Shown here: positions 1 to 5,565 of the stretch, piece by piece
How positions within the stretch are numbered: position 1 is the stretch's first letter
How the letters are laid out: the number at the start of each line of letters is the position of its first letter
NCBI GenBank assembly: GCA_029259995.1
Contig: JAJDEC010000115.1
Location: 1-12,277 of the forward strand
Length of the DNA: 12,277 nucleotides
Reading direction: 5' to 3'
DNA from: Phycisphaerae bacterium
GTDB taxonomy: Bacteria; Planctomycetota; Phycisphaerae; UBA1845; UTPLA1
The notes under the pieces: generated by a model
What the model saw: only the letters and a program-made list of their open reading frames with translations
Database searches by the model: none
What the model was told of the DNA's origin: nothing
Position numbers and translations under genes: made by a program

Positions 1-534
1 GGGCTTGATGTCTCGATGAATGACGCCGCGCAGGTGTGCCGCATTGATGGCATCGCAGATCTTTGCGAATATTCTCAGAGTGTCGTTGATGGCGGGGCGA
101 TTCGCGACGACGTATTCGTGGAGTGTGTGACCTGCGATGTAGTCCATCACGTAATAGAAGTGGCCGTTCGAAACGCCGCAGTCATGAATCGCGACAATGT
201 TGGGATGCTTGAGTCCTCCGAGAATCTGGATCTCGCGATCGAATCGCACACGATCATTCGAGCTTGAAAGCGGGCCTTCGCGAAGCACCTTGATTGCGAC
301 TTCCCGTTGTGCCGATCGTTGGACTGCGCGATAGACGACGCCTTGTCCGCCGCGATGAATCTCTCCGAGAATCCTGTATTTCTCGGAGAAAGCCGCGTCA
401 TGCGCGCTGTCAGCGATGAATCGATCCGGATGTCGCCCGCGTTGCATCGCGTTTGAGGACGCCGCGTTGATGCGCGCCTTTTCCACCTGTCGGCGTGCGT
501 TGTTGATCAGATGGGCATTGACTTCGTCTGACAT
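1..534 (-). CDS. Serine/threonine protein kinase, N-terminal part (gene runs off the left edge)
   Basis: The 178 visible residues form the N-lobe and start of the C-lobe of a bacterial Hanks-type Ser/Thr kinase, which phosphorylates proteins using ATP. Motifs seen: glycine-rich loop RGGQGVVYRA at residues 61-70, the ATP-anchoring lysine in VAIKVL (Lys82), the helix-C glutamate in FDREIQIL (Glu101), KHPNIV at 109-114, the hinge VMDYI at 129-133, and the catalytic-loop start HRDIKP at 173-178 (Asp175), where the window ends. About 50 polar residues precede the kinase domain, so the N-terminus is cytoplasmic. The start is the ATG at 534; no clear Shine-Dalgarno lies in front of it. It sits 46 bp downstream of the sigma factor gene on the same strand, so co-transcription and translational coupling are plausible. 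Sigma factor and kinase pairs of this kind are common in planctomycetes. The kinase call is firm; C-terminal sensor domains and membrane segments cannot be seen. Confidence 0.95.
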   Translation of the reverse strand, partial: MSDEVNAHLINNARRQVEKARINAASSNAMQRGRHPDRFIADSAHDAAFSEKYRILGEIHRGGQGVVYRAVQRSAQREVAIKVLREGPLSSSNDRVRFDREIQILGGLKHPNIVAIHDCGVSNGHFYYVMDYIAGHTLHEYVVANRPAINDTLRIFAKICDAINAAHLRGVIHRDIKP

Positions 535-580
535 GATCAAGTGTTCGGGCGCTGCCGGCGCGGTCCGACGATGACACGAT

Positions 581-1207
581 TCACGCGGGCCGATGGGTGA
601 AGAACTGAGTTCCGTTGCCGAAGGATTCGCGAAGTCGATCGTGGGCCCGCGCTCTCAGCATATAGATGGCGCCGACGGATCGGCCCAGCTCGGTGGCAAC
701 ATGGGACGCCGATCGACCTTCGATGTCGTAGAGTCGAACGACCTGCGAATAGTCCTCCGGGAGGCCGAGTATTGCGGACTCGATGGCCGAGCGAATCTCG
801 TCGCGCGTTGCATGCTGGCTCGCCGTGGTTGTCGTGTATCCCAACTCGGCCATGAATGACGCCCCTGAGTCATCGTCCGAATTCGGGTGAATCCGATTTT
901 CCGGCTGGGGGCGTTTCTGTCGTTCGAGTTCTCGAACCGCGTCCCGCAGGTTGTTGTTTGCGATCCGCTTGAGCCAGCCTTTGAAAGATCCCTGCCCCTG
1001 ATGAACGAATCCGTCGATGGAAAGAAACGCCTCAAGATACGTCACTTGCATGACATCGTCGGCGTCCAGAACCGTTTGCCACTTGGACGCGATCGATCCG
1101 GCGATCAATGCCCGAATGCCGGGGCCGTGTTCGTGCAGAAGTTGCGTCAGTGCATCGGCGTCGCCGGCGATGGCGCGTTCCGCCAGATTGGATTCATTGT
1201 CGCTCAT
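581..1207 (-). CDS. ECF-type RNA polymerase sigma factor (sigma-70 family)
   Basis: This 208-residue protein has the two-domain layout of an extracytoplasmic-function sigma factor. Region 2 covers roughly residues 20-98 and includes DADDVMQVTYLEAF (48-61) and GSFKGWLKRIANNNLRDAV (73-91). Region 4 covers roughly 136-195, with GLPEDYSQVVRLYDIEG (148-164) and the helix-turn-helix SASHVATELGRSVGAIYMLR. The linker (about 100-135) is longer and more acidic than usual. The start chosen is the ATG at 1207, which has GAGG eight bases upstream; an in-frame TTG at 1240 has no such support. The gene leads the kinase gene by 46 bp, and in planctomycetes and relatives such linked kinases are thought to control the sigma factor in place of an anti-sigma protein. 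No anti-sigma gene is visible. The leader contains an unusual pair of alternative hairpins (see that entry). A weak promoter is possible at 1270-1298 (TTGCAG, 17 bases, TAGACT), not strong enough for its own entry. Confidence 0.93.
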   Translation of the reverse strand: MSDNESNLAERAIAGDADALTQLLHEHGPGIRALIAGSIASKWQTVLDADDVMQVTYLEAFLSIDGFVHQGQGSFKGWLKRIANNNLRDAVRELERQKRPQPENRIHPNSDDDSGASFMAELGYTTTTASQHATRDEIRSAIESAILGLPEDYSQVVRLYDIEGRSASHVATELGRSVGAIYMLRARAHDRLRESFGNGTQFFTHRPA

Positions 1208-1209
1208 GT

Positions 1210-1238
1210 GCGCAACCTCATTTGCGCGAGGGGGTTGC
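1210..1238 (-). promoter_or_regulatory. Possible bistable mRNA leader around the sigma factor ribosome binding site
   Basis: Read on the minus strand, the 30 bases before the sigma factor ATG can form two exclusive hairpins. In one, GCGCAA (1227-1222) pairs perfectly with TTGCGC (1215-1210) and presents ATGAGG, holding the Shine-Dalgarno GAGG, in a six-base loop. In the other, GCAA and CCTC (1238-1235 and 1231-1228, with a three-base bulge) pair with GAGGTTGC (1219-1212), burying GAGG in a stem. Both use the same TTGC strand, so they cannot coexist. The pairing is seen directly; regulation by it is inference. Confidence 0.4.
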
Positions 1239-1397
1239 AATTCCTGATTCGGCCCGCCTTCATGGATTCAGTCTATCGAACCCAAATTTCGACTGCAAGT
1301 GCGTGAGGATATTTCAGCAAAATCGCTGCCGTGAGCGACGACGTGAAATCGACGCTTTGAATCATACAGGGAATCGCCTCCTGGTTGAGCGTATCCG

Positions 1398-1407
1398 ATG
1401 ACGTCAT
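1398..1407. promoter_or_regulatory. 10-bp perfect palindrome upstream of the repeat protein gene
   Basis: ATGACGTCAT is fully self-complementary and lies 32 bp before the ATG at 1439 in the 231-bp divergent region between the sigma factor gene and the exported-protein cluster. It could be an operator, but ten bases is short and no second copy was noticed. The rest of this divergent region shows no convincing promoter. Confidence 0.2.
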
Positions 1408-1438
1408 TCACGCATCTACTTGAAAAAGAGGATTGATC

Positions 1439-3565
1439 ATGAAACGAATCGCAAATCCATCGCTTGTGCAGCAGCTTGTGCTCGCCGCCATTACATTGGC
1501 CGTGGCGACGTCTATCGGGTCGGCCGACCCGATTTTTGACGCCAACACCAGTCGCATCAGTTTTCAAGCCTATCTGACAGACAATCTGGGTGATCCGCTT
1601 CCCGACGGAACCGTCAATCTCGAGTTCAATTTGTATCATCCGATCAATGGGCTTGTCGAAGGACCGATCGCGTCAGGAAATGTGCCCATTGTCGGCGGCG
1701 TCGTGGACGTTCTGGTCCCGTTTTCCAACACCAGTTTCGACGGCAGTGCTCGTGAACTGGGGATCGCCGTCAACGGTGGTCTCGAACTCGCGCCGAGGAT
1801 TCCAATCGGCGCCGTGCCGTACGCGTATCGCGTCGATCGTGTCGAAAGCAGCGAATTGACGGACGATGTCCTTCTGGGCAGTGCCGGGAACAACGGATCG
1901 CTGTCGGTCCTGGGAACCGGCGGCGTGCTGACGGCCCACATTGAGGGCGGCGCCGGAACGGGCGCGTCGATGTTCCTGCGCGATGGAACCGGCACGCCAA
2001 AGATCACGATCGAAGGGATCACAGGCGACGTGAAGACGGAAGGCAACTACGAAATTGTTGATTTCGCAGGCGGCGGTTTGTTCGGTCACTTCTTCAAGCC
2101 CGCGACAGGCGGCACGCAGATCGAAATGTTCGACGGTGCGAATCGGGCATTGTGGGGCGGCACGTCGAGTTCGGGCGGCGGCTTTGTGAATGCGTATCAG
2201 CCGGGCGGCGGGCTGACGCTGGCGCTGGACGGAAACGACGGCGCGCTCGGCGGGGGCGTTATCACGGGTCGCAATGCGAACGTGTTCACGACGTTTGATC
2301 TTGACGCAGACGATGGCGGCGACACGGGTTCTCGTTTCGCCATGTGGGACGGCGCGACGGAGACGTTTCGCGTGGATGCCAGGACGGGCGGCGGCGGCAG
2401 TGCGCCGAGCAATGGGTCAGAGTTATTCATGTGGAACGGTGCAGGTGTTGCCACGGCGCATCTGGACGCCAATGACGGCGCCGGTTCGCGACTGAGTCTC
2501 GGCGACAACAGCGGCACGGCGACAGTGATTGCGGATGCGAGCGGTATCGACGGCGGCGGAAATATCACGCTTTACAACACGTCTGGCGAGTTGACGGTTC
2601 GAATCGACGGCGACAACAGCGACAACGGTTTCATCAGTCTGAGCGACACGAATGAGACGACGACGATTCAAATCGACTCCAACGACGGCAACAGTGGTCG
2701 AATCACGCTGGGGGATCGGAACCAGAGCACGATCATCCTGGATGGCAGTGGGCAGGACGGCGGTGGCGCCGGCCTCTTCTACAACAGCAACGGGACGCTC
2801 ACGGCGCGCATCGACGGCGACAATACAGACGACGGCGCCATCTTCCTTTCAAACAACGCCGCAACGGAAACCATTGCGATGAACTCCGACGACGGCGCGG
2901 GATCCCAATTGATCATGCGTGACAACAGTGCAGTCAATACGGTCATCGTTGACGGCAGCGGGATCGACGGCGGCGGCAACATCACGTTGTACAACAGCCA
3001 GGGCGACTTGCGTGTTCGCATCGACGGCGACAACACGGACGCGGGGCTGATCGCCCTGACGAACGCCGCCGGCGTGCAGACGATCGTACTGGACAGTGAC
3101 TTCGGAGGCGACGGTCGCGTCATCACGCAGGAACTTCAGATCACGGGTGGAAGCGATCTATCCGAGCAGTTTGAAATCGGCAAGTCGGGTGATGCGATCG
3201 AACCGGGTATGGTCGTGTGTATCGATCCCGACAAATCGGGTGCCCTGGTGCTGAGTTCCAAGGCGTACGATCGGACGGTCGCGGGCATCGTCAGTGGTGC
3301 GGGCGGCGTCAATCCCGGAATGCTGATGGGTCAGAAAGGCTCGATCGCGGACGGGCGATATCCGGTCGCGCTGACGGGCCGCGTTTATTGCAAAGTGGAT
3401 ACACGTGGCGGCGACATTCAGCACGGTGACTTGCTGACGACATCGGACCTGTCGGGCCATTGCATGAAAGTTACGGACTATGCGAAGGCGCAAGGGTCGA
3501 TCATCGGCAAGGCCATGAGTCGCCCGGAAAACGGCATGGTGCTCGTGCTTGTCAGCCTTCAATAG
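1439..3565 (+). CDS. Secreted glycine/aspartate-rich beta-strand repeat protein, fibre-like
   Basis: The protein has 708 residues. Residues 1-29 form a signal peptide (basic start, hydrophobic stretch to AVATSIGSA, cleavage before DPIF). Residues 38-130 match a domain common at the N-terminus of bacterial exported repeat proteins (ISFQAYLTD, LPDGTVNLEFNLYHP, ending AVPYAYRVD). The centre is built of strands spaced about 23 residues apart with the theme TxxIDGDxxDxGxIxLxD. These are grouped into a clearer unit of 69-70 residues repeated about three times between residues 362 and 564, each opening with a variant of DGSGIDGGGNITLYN. Residues 565-708 form a separate globular end (IEPGMVVCIDPDKSG, YDRTVAGIVSGAGG, GLVLV-like VLVLVSLQ terminus), a C-terminal domain I associate with tail-fibre-like and repeat proteins. 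ATG 1439 is preferred to the in-frame TTG at 1433 because AGAGGA lies six bases before it. The role is probably as an extracellular fibre or surface protein; this is inference. It is first of three exported-protein genes. Confidence 0.85.
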   Translation: MKRIANPSLVQQLVLAAITLAVATSIGSADPIFDANTSRISFQAYLTDNLGDPLPDGTVNLEFNLYHPINGLVEGPIASGNVPIVGGVVDVLVPFSNTSFDGSARELGIAVNGGLELAPRIPIGAVPYAYRVDRVESSELTDDVLLGSAGNNGSLSVLGTGGVLTAHIEGGAGTGASMFLRDGTGTPKITIEGITGDVKTEGNYEIVDFAGGGLFGHFFKPATGGTQIEMFDGANRALWGGTSSSGGGFVNAYQPGGGLTLALDGNDGALGGGVITGRNANVFTTFDLDADDGGDTGSRFAMWDGATETFRVDARTGGGGSAPSNGSELFMWNGAGVATAHLDANDGAGSRLSLGDNSGTATVIADASGIDGGGNITLYNTSGELTVRIDGDNSDNGFISLSDTNETTTIQIDSNDGNSGRITLGDRNQSTIILDGSGQDGGGAGLFYNSNGTLTARIDGDNTDDGAIFLSNNAATETIAMNSDDGAGSQLIMRDNSAVNTVIVDGSGIDGGGNITLYNSQGDLRVRIDGDNTDAGLIALTNAAGVQTIVLDSDFGGDGRVITQELQITGGSDLSEQFEIGKSGDAIEPGMVVCIDPDKSGALVLSSKAYDRTVAGIVSGAGGVNPGMLMGQKGSIADGRYPVALTGRVYCKVDTRGGDIQHGDLLTTSDLSGHCMKVTDYAKAQGSIIGKAMSRPENGMVLVLVSLQ

Positions 3566-3588
3566 TCTGGTGTGTTTCATTCGCAGGC

Positions 3589-3622
3589 GGGATGTGCGGC
3601 GCGCTGACGCGCCGCACATTCC
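3589..3622. terminator. Very stable GC-rich hairpin after the repeat protein gene
   Basis: ATGTGCGGCGCG (3592-3603) and CGCGCCGCACAT (3608-3619) pair perfectly over 12 bp around a CTGA loop. A G-T pair and two G-C pairs extend the stem to 15 bp. It begins 24 bp after the stop at 3565. There is no run of T after it, so it is not a classical intrinsic terminator. It could protect the upstream mRNA end, attenuate transcription into the protease gene, or be part of a dispersed repeat. Confidence 0.55.
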
Positions 3623-3666
3623 ACTTTGAGCCCCCCTGTGTTTGCAGATGACAAGGAAATTCAATC

Positions 3667-4719
3667 ATGAATACGAAAATGCGACTTATCAAAACCACGA
3701 TCGCCTGCCTGATCGTGATCGATCTGGCCGGTGCGATCTCGATTGCGCGGGCGTCGGTCTATCCGGATACGCCTGAGCAACTCTGGCCCGGCGGGGTTGT
3801 GCCGTATGAGTATGATCCGGACGTGCTGCCGGGGCAGAAGTGTTGTGCAGAGGCCGCCATGGCGGTCTGGGAAGCCGAGGCGGGAATCGTCTTCGTGGTG
3901 CGCAACGAAGAAGACGATTACCTGAAGATACAGCGGAACACGATCGGCCCGAATTATCCGCCGCCGGTTGGATATCGATCCGGGGACGGCGGGCACGTCC
4001 TGAACCTGAATACGTGGTGTGACGGCGTTTCGCCGTGCGGAACGGAGAGCGTGCAGGGAACGTTCGGCCTCGTCCATGAGTTCGGGCACGTCCTTGGATT
4101 GTCGCACACGCAACAGCGAACCGACAGAAACAACTATATCTCGCTGAACTCCTGCCTGATTGATCCGGCATTTGTCGGAAATTTCAACGTCGTGTCGAAT
4201 TCACTTGGTTGGCCAAGAACTCAGATGGACGTCGATTCCATCATGAGCTATCCCGTTTGCGTATTCTCCATTTGCCAGCCGATGAATTGTCCGGCGCCGC
4301 CGCAGGGATGCACACCGCAGTGCGGAACGGCGTGTTCGGCCGACTTCAACACGTGTGAGACGTATTCCTTCCTTGAGCCGCTTGCATCGCAGTGGGATTC
4401 ACTCAAGAGCTGCCCGGGGCCGCAGTCGGCGGGCGACGTTTGTGTCGGCCAGCGGAACCACTTGAGTAAATGGGAGAAGCTGGTCATTTCATGGATGTAT
4501 CCGCCGACGAGTAACTGGATCTTTGTTGAGAAGGCCTACACGGGCGAAGACGAAACGGGAACGTTCTACTATCCGTTCAAGTTGTTCGAGGATGGCGAGG
4601 CCGCCGTGCCGATTGGCGGAAAGGTCTGGGTTCAGCCCGGCGTGTACGACACGGCCGAAGGGACATACGAGAAGGCAATGGTCGTTGATGCCCCTTTGGG
4701 CGGCGTCCTGTTGAATTGA
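3667..4719 (+). CDS. Astacin-family (M12A) zinc metalloprotease, secreted
   Basis: The 350-residue protein carries the astacin signature in full: HEFGHVLGLSH at 137-147 followed by RTDRNNY at 151-157, giving zinc ligands His137, His141 and His147 and the catalytic base Glu138. The Met-turn SIMSY (191-195) supplies the fifth-ligand tyrosine. LWPGGVVPYEY (39-49) matches the start of mature astacins, and GQRNHLSKWEKLVISWMY (261-278) matches the closing helix. Residues 1-29 are a signal peptide ending ARA. Only about ten residues lie between signal peptide and catalytic domain, so the usual inhibitory propeptide is absent. A cysteine-rich insert (about 198-260) separates Met-turn and closing helix. 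Residues 281-350 form a small beta-rich tail (PFKLFEDGEAAVPIGGKVWV, QPGVYD, APLGGVLL) resembling the first turn of parallel beta-helix domains. AAGGAA lies eight bases before ATG 3667. It likely cleaves proteins outside the cytoplasm; the neighbouring repeat protein is a possible substrate. Confidence 0.92.
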   Translation: MNTKMRLIKTTIACLIVIDLAGAISIARASVYPDTPEQLWPGGVVPYEYDPDVLPGQKCCAEAAMAVWEAEAGIVFVVRNEEDDYLKIQRNTIGPNYPPPVGYRSGDGGHVLNLNTWCDGVSPCGTESVQGTFGLVHEFGHVLGLSHTQQRTDRNNYISLNSCLIDPAFVGNFNVVSNSLGWPRTQMDVDSIMSYPVCVFSICQPMNCPAPPQGCTPQCGTACSADFNTCETYSFLEPLASQWDSLKSCPGPQSAGDVCVGQRNHLSKWEKLVISWMYPPTSNWIFVEKAYTGEDETGTFYYPFKLFEDGEAAVPIGGKVWVQPGVYDTAEGTYEKAMVVDAPLGGVLLN

Positions 4720-4727
4720 CGATTCCG

Positions 4728-4746
4728 ATTCCGATATCTGCGGAAT
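4728..4746 (+). promoter_or_regulatory. Small hairpin just before the next gene's ribosome binding site
   Basis: ATTCCG (4728-4733) and CGGAAT (4741-4746) form a perfect 6-bp stem with a seven-base loop in the 44-bp gap between the protease and dockerin-like genes. The purine-rich GAAAGGTG follows at once. An extra GATTCCG at 4721-4727 could compete for the same partner. The hairpin may be incidental. Confidence 0.25.
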
Positions 4747-4763
4747 GAAAGGTGATAGATCCC

Positions 4764-5150
4764 ATGAAAACCAAACGAACTATAGCTGCCGCGTTGATCC
4801 TGGCTGTGGTATTGATGTCGCACGATCAATTGAGTGGTGACGACGCGAATTGCGTGATCGTTTCTGCCGGGGCACAAATGGAAGGCACGCCCAACGCGCT
4901 CTACAACGCCGGCCAGGTTGCGATCGGCACCACAAGCGGCGGCGGTGTCATCATGCATGTGGGCGGGATTCACTGCCTCGCGGAAGGTGTTGCTCAGTGT
5001 CTCAAGGGTGACGTTGACACCAACGGTCTGATCAACGGCGGCGACATCGATGAGTATGTGATCGTGACGTTGACGGGCGTAGGCACGGCGAAGCAGCTTT
5101 GTGCGGCAGATCTTGAGGTTGCCGACTTCGTGGCGTTGCTGCTCAACTAA
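4764..5150 (+). CDS. Small secreted protein with one dockerin-like calcium loop and a shortened second one
   Basis: The 128-residue product starts with a signal peptide (MKTKRTIAAALILAVVLMS, about 1-25). The middle (QVAIGTTSGGGVIMHVGGIH, 51-70) resembles the SGGG...GG segments that precede dockerin-like ends in many planctomycete exported proteins. Residues 83-94 (DVDTNGLINGGD) fit a type I dockerin calcium loop, with ligand positions Asp83, Asp85, Asn87, Asn91 and Asp94. The second repeat is reduced to CAADLEVADFVALLL (113-127): the helix-like end is kept but the D-x-N-x-D-G loop expected between Leu117 and Val119 is missing. ATG 4764 follows the purine-rich GAAAGGTG; an in-frame GTG at 4752 overlaps that site and is less likely. 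It is third in the exported-protein cluster, 44 bp after the protease gene. It may attach to a surface or partner protein; the partner is unknown. Confidence 0.8.
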   Translation: MKTKRTIAAALILAVVLMSHDQLSGDDANCVIVSAGAQMEGTPNALYNAGQVAIGTTSGGGVIMHVGGIHCLAEGVAQCLKGDVDTNGLINGGDIDEYVIVTLTGVGTAKQLCAADLEVADFVALLLN

Positions 5151-5161
5151 GTAGGTGCGAA

Positions 5162-5236
5162 GAATGAATCATTCCGTGGAACCGGCGTTCCGCCGATTCG
5201 CCACAGGCGAGACGCCTGTGCCACATTCAATGAATC
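5162..5236. repeat. Dispersed intergenic repeat, copy A (with internal hairpin)
   Basis: This segment aligns without gaps to 10288-10362: 52 of 75 positions agree by hand count, and many differences are transitions. It contains the perfect hairpin CACAGGCG-AGA-CGCCTGTG (5202-5220) and a second small one, CGGCG-TTC-CGCCG. Similarity continues left into the stop codon of the upstream gene (CTAAGTAGG here, CTAAGTGGG in copy B). Sequences of this type are common between genes in planctomycetes, from general knowledge. The function is unknown. Confidence 0.6.
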
Positions 5237-5326
5237 TTCTGCATTCCAACTTGGGCGTGGCTTTTCCAGGGCACTCGACGAACATCGCCGGTCGCAAGCG
5301 GTGACATCATCAAAGCGCACAGTCTT

Positions 5327-5366
5327 GAGGGCGGGAATCGAATCGATTTCCGCCCTCGTTCTATTT
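5327..5366 (+). terminator. Probable intrinsic terminator
   Basis: GAGGGCGGGAATCG (5327-5340) pairs with CGATTTCCGCCCTC (5344-5357) over 14 positions, one of them G-T, around an AAT loop. GTTCTATTT follows, giving a moderate T-rich tail. It lies 176 bp after the dockerin-like gene and probably ends the exported-protein transcript, shielding the ankyrin gene from read-through. Confidence 0.65.
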
Positions 5367-5392
5367 GAGGACATGGAGACTACGGGCGTTGG

Positions 5393-5408
5393 GCAACGGA
5401 TCGCTTGC
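5393..5408. promoter_or_regulatory. Operator-like dyad 1 upstream of the ankyrin gene
   Basis: GCAACGGATCGCTTGC has the symmetric outline GCAA-N2-GATC-N2-TTGC. A second copy lies at 5492-5507. Its TTGC half overlaps a weak promoter-like pair, TTGCAT (5405-5410) and TACGAT (5428-5433) spaced by 17 bases. A repressor or regulator site is inferred, not shown. Confidence 0.4.
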
Positions 5409-5491
5409 ATCGCGGTCGACGAATCTCTACGATTTGGGAACGCGTGTTTCGGGCGCGCCCTGTCCGCGGAAAGGGATGATCCCACCGAACT

Positions 5492-5507
5492 GCAACGAAT
5501 TGCTTGC
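5492..5507. promoter_or_regulatory. Operator-like dyad 2 upstream of the ankyrin gene
   Basis: GCAACGAATTGCTTGC repeats dyad 1, starting 99 bp further on. The only two differences in 16 bases are at mirror positions (GATC becomes AATT), so the central palindrome is kept. It ends 58 bp before the ankyrin start codon. The wider 18-base copies (adding AT) agree at 16 of 18 positions. Confidence 0.4.
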
Positions 5508-5565
5508 ATGACGACTCTCTTTCTGCCCGAGATGCGGACCACGGGCCCTGTATGAAGGAGGTCGT

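Larger units (their letters stand above)
5151..5565. other. Non-coding region between the exported-protein cluster and the ankyrin gene
   Basis: This 415-bp stretch has no convincing gene on either strand. From left to right it holds one copy of a 75-bp dispersed repeat, a plain stretch (5237-5326) in which I see nothing, a terminator-like hairpin, and a region with duplicated motifs and two operator-like dyads, before the strong ribosome binding site of the ankyrin gene. Frames open on the minus strand here have a low-complexity, non-protein-like composition. Confidence 0.7.

Noticed and set aside
147..401. Minus-strand open frame of 84 residues overlapping the kinase
   Set aside because: It lies in another frame inside the clear kinase gene and shows no motifs; it is a shadow of that gene.
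1259..1300. Sigma-70 promoter for the sigma factor gene (TTGCAG, 17 bases, TAGACT)
   Set aside because: Only 3 of 6 and 4 of 6 consensus matches, so it is kept as a remark and not listed as a feature.
1636..2089. Proline/serine-rich minus-strand frames opposite the repeat protein
   Set aside because: They mirror the repetitive glycine/aspartate codons of the plus-strand gene and have no independent support.
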